In this document: positions 17,215-24,906 of the stretch, one piece after another | Layout: the number at the start of each line of letters is the position of its first letter | How positions within the stretch are numbered: position 1 is the stretch's first letter | NCBI GenBank assembly: GCA_027619595.1 | Contig: JAQCHP010000028.1 | Span: 1 to 42,583, forward strand | Origin: Planctomycetota bacterium | Lineage (GTDB): Bacteria > Planctomycetota > Planctomycetia > Pirellulales > Pirellulaceae | Length of the DNA stretch: 42,583 bases | Direction of reading: 5' to 3' | Translations under genes and position numbers: made by a program | Notes under the pieces: generated by a model | The model's database searches: none | Told to the model about the DNA's origin: nothing | Seen by the model: the letters and a program-made list of their open reading frames with translations, nothing else

Positions 17215-20200
17215 TCACGGCAGAAACATGAATTCGTTACTCGACAGCAAGGCGTGTGCGAGTTGCTGCCAATGATCTAACTTGTCGGTATTGGCTGTAT
17301 TGGCAGATGCTTGCAAAAATTCCACAGCTGCTGCGATTTCTTCGGGCCTGGGCGCACGGGAATATGCCAAGTTCCAAGCCAATTCGATACGTTCGGTATC
17401 GGATCTCGATGTCTGCGAAATGCGATCCGCAAATTGGCGGCTCATTGCCATCATTAGTTTACTATTGAGTACAAATAGCTGCTGTTGAGGGACCGTGGTT
17501 GAATTGCGTTGGTCGTTCGTAACGTTTGGTTCCGGAAAATCAAACAGTGTGAGCGCCGGATTGGGAGCGTAGCGGCTAATGATCGAATAGATCGTCCGTC
17601 GGCGATTCTCGGGATTATCTGCTTCGAAGCCGTTCATGCGAGTAAAGAACTCGAATTCTTTGTCTTCTTTGATACCAGGATTCTTGAGGTCGATCGTTGG
17701 ACCGCCGATGCGTTCGTCAAGTTGTCCCGCTACAGTCACTACCGCGTCTCGCCATGCTTCAATGTCGAGGCGCCGTGGAGTCATCCGCCAGAGGAATTCA
17801 TTTCCTGGGTCAATTGCCATGTTGTCCGAATCTTGGTCGCTACTCAAACGGTACGTCGCAGAGAGCATGATTTCTCGGTGGAGCCACTTCATGGACCAGT
17901 CCGATTGCATGAACCGTACCGCCAGCATGTCGAGGAGTTCGGGATGCGTAGGTGGCGTGCCAAGGCGACCGAAATTACTAAGAGTCGTCACGATTCCGCG
18001 TCCGAAGTGGTGATGCCAAATCCGATTGACGATGACGCGAGCTGTCAGTGGGTTGTCTCGATTTGCAATCGCCTCTGCGAGTTCGACTCGTTTCAACGAA
18101 CCCGCGCGAGACGGTTCGTTGGGCCGGCTGAGGATTTGCAGAAATCCGGGAGGGGCTGGTTCGCCAACGTGTTCGGGATTGCCTCGTAGAAAGACGTGCA
18201 TGGGCTCTCCCCCGCCACTGACGCTCGGCATACGAGGTCCGAGGGGTGGTTCTTTGGCCATGTGGGAGGCTAAGTCGGCTCGCAACTGTGCATCGTGTTT
18301 GGCTGCCGGTTCTTTCAGCAGAAGCTGTAAATTCTGTTCGTCGACGAAGAACGGGGCCTTGCCTCCAGCCGCCAATGTTTTCAGCAATTGCTGCTGTTTC
18401 TGCGAGAGTACTTTCTTTTGCTGTTCGAGATCGGTGGGGTTTTCCGTGGAATCCAAGACGGCGATAATCGCGTGCACGTTCCCTTGTAAGGTGTTTAGTT
18501 GCTGGCGTAAATCGGCGGGCAGGGAGGTGCGATCGTCTGCGGACGCGGCCTCAACTGCCGTCCGAAAAGTCATAATCGCTGGTTCAATGGTGGGGTCGAC
18601 AAGATGTTGTACCCAACGCTGTAGGAAATACGGTTCCAACCCGTTTTGTCGCGCCAGTTCCTCTTCATTTAGTGTTTGCTTGTGTTGTCGGGCGACGAGG
18701 ATCGTCCAGGCTGCCTCTGCGTATGTCTCAATTTTTGGCAGGGCCAGGTATCCTAGGCGACGCCCCTGTTCGAGAGACCATTTCTGGATGGTTGCCGTCT
18801 GCTCGTCGACTTGCGTTTGCCACGTTTGATGGGCTGCGACCAATTCAGGTGACGATAGGGCGCGTTCAAACCACGTGGCACCATTGTACGCAGTCGCCAG
18901 TGAGTAGTAATCCCGCGTGGGAATTGGATCAAATTTGTGATCATGGCAACGTGCACATGATACAGTCAAGCCAAGCAGACTCCGGGAGAGTGTATCGACT
19001 CGGTCCTCAAGTTCATCGGCTTTGGCTTTGGCGTCACCCGCCGCACCTTTGCGAAATTGCGGCCCTAATCCCTGGAAACCGAGCCCTGCCAAACGGTCGA
19101 CGTAGTCGTTGGTCGGTTCGGATAGTTCGTCACCAGCAATTTGTAGTCGAATGAATTCGTCGTATGGTCGGTCTCGATTGAATGAATGGATGACCCAGTC
19201 ACGATACAGGTATGCAGACGGCGTGGGGGTCAAGAAAGAGTTGCCCTGGTCGTCTGCATAGCGTGCGAGATCGAGCCAATGCCGTCCCCAACGCTCACCG
19301 TAGTGTGGTGAGGCCAATAGTCGATCGACTACCCGTTCATACGCGTTCGGTGACCGGTCACCATCGAACGCATCACATTCCTCCAGCGTGGGTGGCAGGC
19401 CGATTAAGTCCAAAGTGGCTCGGCGGATCCATTCACGGCGCGTCGCTTGCCGGACCGGCTTGAGTTTCTTTTGATCGAGCTGCTCCCGAATGTAAACGTC
19501 GATTGAATTTTTCGCCCAGTTGCGTTCCGCTACCTTAGGGATTGGGTGGAGGACCGGTGAGCGAAACGCCCATCGGTTCCGCGCCTCTTCCCAATCGATA
19601 CCGGCGTTCCGCGCCTCGGCATTCGAGTCTATGGGAACCGGTGCCCCCATCGCGACCCACTTTTCAAAATCCGAAATAATCGCGTCGGGTAATTTTCCCT
19701 TCGGCGGCATTTTGAGGTCGTTGTGTTGCAGGGCTTCGATGAGCAAACTTTCGGCTGGCTTCTCAGGATGTACGATGGAACTAGCGCTGATTCCGTTACC
19801 GCTGTCGAGGAATAACTCCGCCTTCAACTGGTGCTTCTCTTGGGCCGCCTCGGAATGACACTCATAGCAATGTTCAGCCAACACAGGGCGGATTCGTGTT
19901 TCAAAGAAGTCGAGTCCTTCTCCCTGCGCCCCACCGACTTCTGACGGCCGTTCGTCTCCCAGCACGCAGTCAGGTGCGGAGGCAAGGAAGTACAGCGACA
20001 AACAGATCATTAGGAGCTGACTTCCGCACAAACGGATGAACGCATGTCGGAAGCAGGAGGTTGATTGCCAACCGATCGCTCCCGCCTCGAACTCTGCTTG
20101 TCGGACGCACGCCATGATGGCTTCGCTATCAGTTGGGTGGGGTACGGTGTGCGGAAGGCCAAGATCGCTGCCAACCTCGGACTGCTCCATTGTAACAAAC

Positions 20201-20403
20201 TTCGCCCCAGGCGCGATGGGCAGACCGACGATTCGATCCGGAAAGTCTGTCATCCCGGACCGCCGAATGCGGGGGAAACGGGCCTCACGTTCCACTCGTG
20301 TAGGATTTCCCGAGTAGATTGGGGGAAGGTTTCGACAGGCCTCTTGCCTCACTTGGAGCGGTAGGCATGGGATACCTCCGCTCCAAGTTCGATGAGTACT
20401 CAT
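17215..20403 (-). CDS. PSCyt1-DUF1549-DUF1553 cytochrome protein
   Basis: The frame encodes 1062 residues. A haem motif HCYECHS lies near residue 180 followed by the PSCyt1 ending ELFLDSGNG. DUF1549 spans about 290-500 (RATLDLIGLPPTLEECDAF; ERWGRHWLDLARYAD) with a second CxxCH, CARCHDHKFDPIPTRDYY. DUF1553 occupies the last third (RVIVNRIWHHHFGRGIV; LSATYRL). A hydrophobic export segment is at about 125-145. ATG 20403 has a strong GGAGGG six bases upstream but adds about 95 residues of Pro/Arg-rich sequence before the leader. ATG 20190 or 20115 would give a more usual signal peptide but lack good ribosome sites. It precedes DUF1501 and follows the broken sigma gene by 58 bp. Confidence 0.9.
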   Translation of the reverse strand: MSTHRTWSGGIPCLPLQVRQEACRNLPPIYSGNPTRVEREARFPRIRRSGMTDFPDRIVGLPIAPGAKFVTMEQSEVGSDLGLPHTVPHPTDSEAIMACVRQAEFEAGAIGWQSTSCFRHAFIRLCGSQLLMICLSLYFLASAPDCVLGDERPSEVGGAQGEGLDFFETRIRPVLAEHCYECHSEAAQEKHQLKAELFLDSGNGISASSIVHPEKPAESLLIEALQHNDLKMPPKGKLPDAIISDFEKWVAMGAPVPIDSNAEARNAGIDWEEARNRWAFRSPVLHPIPKVAERNWAKNSIDVYIREQLDQKKLKPVRQATRREWIRRATLDLIGLPPTLEECDAFDGDRSPNAYERVVDRLLASPHYGERWGRHWLDLARYADDQGNSFLTPTPSAYLYRDWVIHSFNRDRPYDEFIRLQIAGDELSEPTNDYVDRLAGLGFQGLGPQFRKGAAGDAKAKADELEDRVDTLSRSLLGLTVSCARCHDHKFDPIPTRDYYSLATAYNGATWFERALSSPELVAAHQTWQTQVDEQTATIQKWSLEQGRRLGYLALPKIETYAEAAWTILVARQHKQTLNEEELARQNGLEPYFLQRWVQHLVDPTIEPAIMTFRTAVEAASADDRTSLPADLRQQLNTLQGNVHAIIAVLDSTENPTDLEQQKKVLSQKQQQLLKTLAAGGKAPFFVDEQNLQLLLKEPAAKHDAQLRADLASHMAKEPPLGPRMPSVSGGGEPMHVFLRGNPEHVGEPAPPGFLQILSRPNEPSRAGSLKRVELAEAIANRDNPLTARVIVNRIWHHHFGRGIVTTLSNFGRLGTPPTHPELLDMLAVRFMQSDWSMKWLHREIMLSATYRLSSDQDSDNMAIDPGNEFLWRMTPRRLDIEAWRDAVVTVAGQLDERIGGPTIDLKNPGIKEDKEFEFFTRMNGFEADNPENRRRTIYSIISRYAPNPALTLFDFPEPNVTNDQRNSTTVPQQQLFVLNSKLMMAMSRQFADRISQTSRSDTERIELAWNLAYSRAPRPEEIAAAVEFLQASANTANTDKLDHWQQLAHALLSSNEFMFLP

Positions 20404-20407
20404 TCAG

Positions 20408-20420
20408 GGCCCTCCGGGCC
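20408..20420 (-). promoter_or_regulatory. Inverted repeat covering the ribosome site of the DUF1549/1553 gene
   Basis: On the minus strand, GGCCC-GGA-GGGCC forms a perfect GC-only 5-bp stem with a 3-base loop. The GGAGGG ribosome site of ATG 20403 lies partly in the loop and partly in the stem, so folding would hide it. The structure is read from the sequence; a role in limiting translation is inferred. Confidence 0.4.
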
Positions 20421-20461
20421 GCGAACAGGCATTTCGATGAACCATGGCTCAGCATGGCAAA

Positions 20462-21026
20462 TCAAACTGCCACGGCTTCCTCGTTGATTTCCTCCGCCAG
20501 GCGTTTTCTCGCCACGTGTAAACGTCGCTTGATGGTACCGAGCGGTGCCTCAAATTCGTCCGCCATTTCCAACAACGACTGGCCATGCACATAGAACGCC
20601 ACCAGAGTCTCCCGGTCCATACGACCAAGCCGTCCCAGTCCTGCTCGGACCTGGCCCGCTTGCTCTGCTTGGACTGCAAAGCTCAATGGGGTCCGCATTT
20701 CAATGCACGAAGCTTCCATCACCTGCGGATCGGCGGCGACGCACATTGACCGCCGCAGTCCTCGATTGATCGCCATGCGCTGCGCGATCGATCGATCGAA
20801 TCCAACTACCGAAGCAAGCGGCTTCGCGCAGTTGGTGCAGCTTCAATAGCGCTTGCACGAAGACCTCCTGGCACAGCTCCTGAGCTTCAGCAAAGTTTCC
20901 TAAACGGCGCAGGCCGACCCCCATGACGACGTCCTGGAATCTCAGCAGCAGGTCCCCTTGAGTTTGCCGATTTCCTGACTGTGCCAAGCGCACTAGATTC
21001 TCGAATTCATCAATTTCTGGATCCAT
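20462..21026 (-). pseudogene. ECF-type sigma factor, frameshifted by a 4-bp GATC unit
   Basis: From ATG 21026 (GGAGAG five bases upstream) the frame reads sigma region 2: LLLRFQDVVMGVGLRRLGNF, EAQELCQEVFVQALLKLHQL, then CFGSWIRSI. It then leaves the family pattern and stops at 20700. The other half is in another frame, from QRMAINRGLR to the region 4 helix-turn-helix METADEF-like segment LLEMADEFEAPLGTIKRRLH and stop at 20462. The switch falls exactly on three GATC units at 20786-20797. Removing one unit restores WIRSIAQRMAINRGLRR, giving a normal 186-residue ECF sigma factor. As written it yields a 108-residue fragment, with possible re-initiation at ATG 20776. It lies upstream of DUF1549/1553. 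It may be a true mutation, a switchable tract or an assembly error. Confidence 0.85.
20785..20798. repeat. (GATC)3 tetranucleotide tract at the sigma-factor frameshift
   Basis: The tract CGATCGATCGATCG is a 14-bp palindrome made of three GATC units. It sits in the coding sequence between regions 2 and 4 of the sigma gene. Two units put the whole gene in frame; three units break it. Three copies are few for classical phase variation but suffice for rare slippage. Confidence 0.85.
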
Positions 21027-21202
21027 CGCAACTCTCCAACGATTGGAAACGCTCGCCGTCCGCTCGACTTTCAGCAGGCAGTTTGCCGCGAAAATTGCGC
21101 AACAAGGCGCCGTCGAGGTACAGGGATCGCTTGAACTAGGCACAGGCTTGGATGTGGAACAGGAGGCCAGTCAAAACTTGGCAAACTGTCCGAATCGTGA
21201 CG

Positions 21203-21538
21203 TTAACCAGCCGCGTGGGCGATCGGTTTTGCGGAATACATTGCGTATTTCGCAGTTTGCATCACGAGGAACGCGGATCGTTGTCCAGCACGAAGTAGAT
21301 CGTGCCGGGACCTCGATTCCTGAGGATCATGCGACGCATGTCGTTTTTCGGATAGGGTGTGCTCGTGCGAGCCGCCACTTTCCGGACACGTCGTAATCCA
21401 CATCGTTCCTTTCCAAGCCCTCGGTGAGATACGCCCTAGGTCGAGGTGACCGAGCGTGCGCAAACCACCTACCACGCTGTTCAACACAGCGAAATTGCTT
21501 GCAAGTGCTAAGCTGGCAGATTGATCGACGGCACGCAT
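21203..21538 (-). CDS. Doubtful 112-residue ORF, possibly a decayed small gene
   Basis: ATG 21538 has a textbook GGAGG five bases upstream, arguing for a real gene start. The first 35 residues, beginning MRAVDQSASLALASNFAVLN, look protein-like, but the rest is rich in His, Ser and Arg. The two other minus-strand frames are more protein-like further on: one reads YLTEGLERNDVDYDVSGKWR, the next MRRMILRNRGPGTIYFVLDN before a stop. One reading is a single gene broken by two frameshifts; the other is chance. No family was recognised. Confidence 0.3.
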   Translation of the reverse strand: MRAVDQSASLALASNFAVLNSVVGGLRTLGHLDLGRISPRAWKGTMWITTCPESGGSHEHTLSEKRHASHDPQESRSRHDLLRAGQRSAFLVMQTAKYAMYSAKPIAHAAG

Positions 21539-21847
21539 GATTACCTCCACAGGCGCTATGGCGCAGAGAGTTGTTGGAATCGTAACAAAAGGGTGAAGCC
21601 AACTTCCTGTTGGCAGTCACGACCATCATAAAGGGAAGGTTGGGGTTTTTCTACCCGAAAAATTCGGTCCCATGGGACGGTACCCGTCGCGGCAGAACAC
21701 CCCAACACTTGCCATCGACGTGATAGACGTCGTCTACGCATTTTGGTTCGCGCGTTTGGAAAAAAAATGAAAAAATCTGGTGTCCTCCCCGAAAGTAGGC
21801 GTGGCCTGCTAAATTCGTGGGTGTCCAGCCACCTTACGCCTAATTCG
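21539..21847. promoter_or_regulatory. Intergenic region with overlapping inverted repeats upstream of the beta-propeller gene
   Basis: A perfect 12-bp palindrome GTCCCATGGGAC (21667-21678) overlaps the inverted repeat GACGG-TAC-CCGTC (21676-21688). The stretch also contains possible alternative starts of the next gene (GTG 21743, ATG 21767). The repeats could be an operator for either flanking gene; nothing in the sequence decides this. No RNA gene was recognised. Confidence 0.3.
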
Positions 21848-23152
21848 ATGAGATTCCCCATGCACTTTCCCCCGTATTTCGCCCGGACCCTCGGATGCTT
21901 CCTGGCAATCGTTCCGATTTCTACAGGCTTATTAAATGCCATGGATTGGTTGGAATATAGAGGGCCCCATGGGAACGGCCACTCCGAAGCCACCGATTTA
22001 CCTGTCCGCTGGTCTGAACAAGAGAACGTTGTTTGGAAGGTCCCAATCCACGGGCTAGGTTGGTCGACTCCGGTCGTTCTCGACGGTCAGATTTGGTTGA
22101 CAACCGCCACCGAAGATGGGCACACCATGTCGGTGTTGTGTTTGAATCGGAGCACCGGGGAAATCTTGTTTGATGACAAACTGTTGGAAGTGTCGGACCC
22201 GCAGCCACTCGGAAATAAGCTCAATAGTTATGCATCTCCGTCGCCTGTTGCCGAAGCAGGGCGAGTGTACGTTCATTTTGGTACCTATGGCACCGCCTGC
22301 TACGACGTGAAAACTCGCGAAGTCCGTTGGCTGCGCCGCGATCTTCCTTGTAATCATTTTCGGGGACCGGCATCTTCGCCGGTGATTTTTGAGAATCTAC
22401 TCATTTTTCACATGGATGGCAGCGACTACGACTATATCGTTGCACTCAATAAAGAAAATGGCGAGACGGTGTGGTCGACCAATCGTTCTACCGACTACGG
22501 AGATCTCGGACCCGACAACAAACCGGCCGCCGATGGCGACTATCGTAAGGCATTTAATACTCCCATTTTGATCACCGTAGGCGATTCGGTGCAACTTATT
22601 AGCCCGAGTGCAAAGGCGGTCTACGGTTACGATCCACGTACGGGTCGAGAGATTTGGCAAGTGCGACACGATGGGCATTCCACTGCGTGTCGCACCTTGT
22701 TCGACGGAAAGCATGTCTTGGTAAATACTGGGTCGGGTACAACCGAACTATTGGCCATTGATCCCAACGGATCGGGGGACATTACCGACACGCACATTCG
22801 ATGGCGTGAGCGGCGGCAGATTCCCAAAAGGAGTTCCCCACTTTTGATCGCAGATCGCATTTACAGTGTGACCGACCAGGGAATTGCGGCCTGTCACCGT
22901 GTAGAAAACGGAGAACTCGTATGGCAACATCGCGTTGGGGATGAGTTTTCCGCATCCTTACTATTTGCCTGTGGCCGCATCTATTGTTTCGACCAGTCGG
23001 GGGATGGGATTGTACTTGACCCGAGCGATGAATACCGCGAACTTGCGAGAAACCGCTTGGACAACGGTTGCATGGCGTCGCCCGTCGCCGTGAACCATGA
23101 ATTATACCTCCGTACCAAGTCGCATCTATACTGTCTGCGCGCTGCGAATTAG
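21848..23152 (+). CDS. Exported PQQ-like beta-propeller protein
   Basis: The product has 434 residues from ATG 21848. A leader, ARTLGCFLAIVPISTGLLNA, precedes WLEYRGPHGNGHSEATDLP, the usual planctomycete PQQ-repeat opening (W..RGP.GNG). Several propeller blades follow, marked by YDVKTREVRWLRRDLP, VALNKENGETVWSTNRS, YGYDPRTGREIWQVRHDG and CHRVENGELVWQHRVGDEF. Such proteins resemble the BamB/PQQ-dependent dehydrogenase fold but lack dehydrogenase domains; most probably bind proteins or ligands outside the membrane. The frame is open back to GTG 21743, so up to 35 further residues are possible, and no good ribosome site marks any start. A HAD gene follows 49 bp downstream. Confidence 0.85.
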   Translation: MRFPMHFPPYFARTLGCFLAIVPISTGLLNAMDWLEYRGPHGNGHSEATDLPVRWSEQENVVWKVPIHGLGWSTPVVLDGQIWLTTATEDGHTMSVLCLNRSTGEILFDDKLLEVSDPQPLGNKLNSYASPSPVAEAGRVYVHFGTYGTACYDVKTREVRWLRRDLPCNHFRGPASSPVIFENLLIFHMDGSDYDYIVALNKENGETVWSTNRSTDYGDLGPDNKPAADGDYRKAFNTPILITVGDSVQLISPSAKAVYGYDPRTGREIWQVRHDGHSTACRTLFDGKHVLVNTGSGTTELLAIDPNGSGDITDTHIRWRERRQIPKRSSPLLIADRIYSVTDQGIAACHRVENGELVWQHRVGDEFSASLLFACGRIYCFDQSGDGIVLDPSDEYRELARNRLDNGCMASPVAVNHELYLRTKSHLYCLRAAN

Positions 23153-23201
23153 TCAGTCATCCAATTTTCCTTGCAGATTCGGAAACAGGTTGTTCGTGAT
23201 C

Positions 23202-23888
23202 ATGCCGTTAACTCCACCACGTACGATTCGTGCCGTCGCATTCGACCTCGATGGCTTGATGTTCAATACCGAAGATATCTATCGCGAGGTTTGCGCGCAA
23301 TTGACAGGGCGGCGCGGATACCCGATGGAACAGGGGGTGCTCGACCGGATGATGGGACACCCTGCGCCGCAGGCGTTTCAGATACTCATTGATTGGTATA
23401 AACTCAGTGATTCCATTGCCGACTTACGCGACGAAACGGAAGAGATTTTCTTGGGTCTGTTACCGCAGCAACTCCGTCCGATGCAGGGCCTGTTGTGCCT
23501 ACTAGCGGCGATCGATGCTGCGGGCATCCCGCGTGGAATCGCGACGAGCAGTCGTCGCGTATTGGTCGATGCGATTCTCTCTGGATATGAAATGCGACAG
23601 GGGATGCAGTTCATTTTCACGGCAGAAGATGTGCAGCGTGGCAAACCCAATCCTGATATCTATTTGAAGGCGGCCACCGCTTTTCAAGTTGAGCCCCATG
23701 AAATGCTGGTGTTGGAAGACAGTGGTACTGGGTGTCGTGCGGCAGTGGCGGCCGGTGCCTACGTCATCGCGGTGCCGTCAGAACATAGCCGACACCATGA
23801 TTTTCCTGGAGTCGCGTTTCAGGCCGATTCGCTGGCGGATCCGCGGATCGACACGGCCTTGGGAATTTGCCGCCGATCGGTCGCGTAG
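23202..23888 (+). CDS. HAD-superfamily phosphatase (beta-phosphoglucomutase-like)
   Basis: The 228-residue protein has all HAD motifs: motif I AFDLDGLMFNTED (nucleophile Asp15, acid Asp17), motif II ATSSRRV, motif III RGKPNPDIYLKAA and motif IV LVLEDSGTGCRAAVAAG. An alpha-helical cap lies between motifs I and II, placing it in the beta-phosphoglucomutase/phosphonatase group; the phosphorylated substrate cannot be read from sequence. ATG 23202 was chosen because homology starts there, although the ribosome site is weak. It follows the beta-propeller gene by 49 bp and ends in a perfect inverted repeat. Confidence 0.9.
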   Translation: MPLTPPRTIRAVAFDLDGLMFNTEDIYREVCAQLTGRRGYPMEQGVLDRMMGHPAPQAFQILIDWYKLSDSIADLRDETEEIFLGLLPQQLRPMQGLLCLLAAIDAAGIPRGIATSSRRVLVDAILSGYEMRQGMQFIFTAEDVQRGKPNPDIYLKAATAFQVEPHEMLVLEDSGTGCRAAVAAGAYVIAVPSEHSRHHDFPGVAFQADSLADPRIDTALGICRRSVA

Positions 23889-23910
23889 CGACTTCCAGGG
23901 AAGTCGCTAC
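23885..23910. terminator. Perfect 12-bp inverted repeat between convergent genes
   Basis: GTAGCGACTTCC and GGAAGTCGCTAC are separated by two bases, giving a perfect stem that overlaps the HAD stop codon. It lies between two convergent genes (HAD ending 23888, surface protein ending 23941), where a bidirectional terminator is expected. There is no T-run after it, so it may act through another mechanism or stabilise the mRNA 3' end. Confidence 0.55.
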
Positions 23911-23940
23911 ACGAACCAATGTGGCGTGATTGCTCAAAGA

Positions 23941-24669
23941 TCAAACTCGGGCGGAAGCGACGTCGGATGCCAATTCGGTTGGGATCTCCGATTCGCGAGT
24001 AACCGTCCGTTCGAAAGACGTGAATAAGCGTCCTCGTATGACATTATCCGTGTCTTGAACGAGAACGTCGCGGCCGTCGCCGCCCGCCAGTCGTGTCGGT
24101 CCATTCAACGTGGAACCACTGACGGCCAGTTGGTCCGTTCCAGCACCGAGATGGATGTTGTTCGGACCGTGGAGGCGTGACTCGCGAATGGTGACGCGGT
24201 CCGATCCCTCTCCTGTGGCTAGATGGAGTCTGCCAGCTAACACTTGATGTAAGGAAACATGATCGTCGCCCGACCCGCTATTCACGACGATATTGCCGGC
24301 ACGAATTGCATCCATGCTAATACGGTCGTCGCCCATACCCGTTTCGATGCGGAGTGTCCCTCGTAAATGGAGGTCTTGCGCGCGAACGGAGTCGTTCCCA
24401 GCTCCGGTTCTGATCAAGATATTGCCGCGCACGCCGTCGAACGTCACAGAGGCTTGGCCGTTAATGAGCGTCGTGTCGTTTCCCGAGATAACGACCTGTC
24501 TCGGTTCCGCTCCACTACGAACAACAAACTGATTGTGCATCGCATCGCCGGAGACTCGGAGATTGCCTTCGACGATTTCGGCCAACACATCGCCGGCCAA
24601 CATTTTTCGCGTTTCGAGCCCCTCGACCTGTAACTTCCGCCCACCGGACCGCCGTTGATTGATCGACAT
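23941..24669 (-). CDS. Secreted RTX-like repeat protein with planctomycete LExRxxLAGD start
   Basis: The product has 242 residues from ATG 24669, with GAAGAGG upstream; TTG 24687 is less likely. The N-terminus contains VEGLETRKMLAGDVLAEI, the short LEPR-type motif found at the start of many planctomycete surface proteins. From about residue 90 to 205 there are six repeats of roughly 22 residues, each with a GxGxD-type core: GAGNDSV, GMGDDRI, GSGDDHV, GEGSDRV, GAGTDQL and GGDGRDVL. These resemble calcium-binding RTX nonapeptides, but each occurs once per longer repeat, so the protein may form a right-handed beta-helix with spaced calcium sites. No catalytic domain was seen. Confidence 0.75.
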   Translation of the reverse strand: MSINQRRSGGRKLQVEGLETRKMLAGDVLAEIVEGNLRVSGDAMHNQFVVRSGAEPRQVVISGNDTTLINGQASVTFDGVRGNILIRTGAGNDSVRAQDLHLRGTLRIETGMGDDRISMDAIRAGNIVVNSGSGDDHVSLHQVLAGRLHLATGEGSDRVTIRESRLHGPNNIHLGAGTDQLAVSGSTLNGPTRLAGGDGRDVLVQDTDNVIRGRLFTSFERTVTRESEIPTELASDVASARV

Positions 24670-24906
24670 GGTATTTGCCTCTTCCAAAAAGTTTCGCAGA
24701 ATGGAGTATCCCGCGAAGCGATAGGCGCGTCATAAGCACTGTTTTGCCCAGTGTTACACCGAGCTAACCAGCTCAATACGCGACAAGTCACCGCGCGGCC
24801 TCCACTTAGAACCCCATGCTAGGCGTTGGGTTTCGCACTTTCGGAAAAAAGAATGTGAGAAACGCGCGTAAGGCAGCGCTCGGATGCCGGCAAGTCTTTG
24901 CCAGCG

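Noticed and set aside
18026-18829. 267-codon plus-strand ORF, Cys- and Ser-rich
   Set aside because: It is antisense to the conserved DUF1549 coding region; its composition is that of a reverse frame.
21043-21396. 117-codon plus-strand ORF opposite the sigma gene start
   Set aside because: No ribosome site, low-complexity Gln/Arg content and overlap with the minus-strand sigma gene leader.
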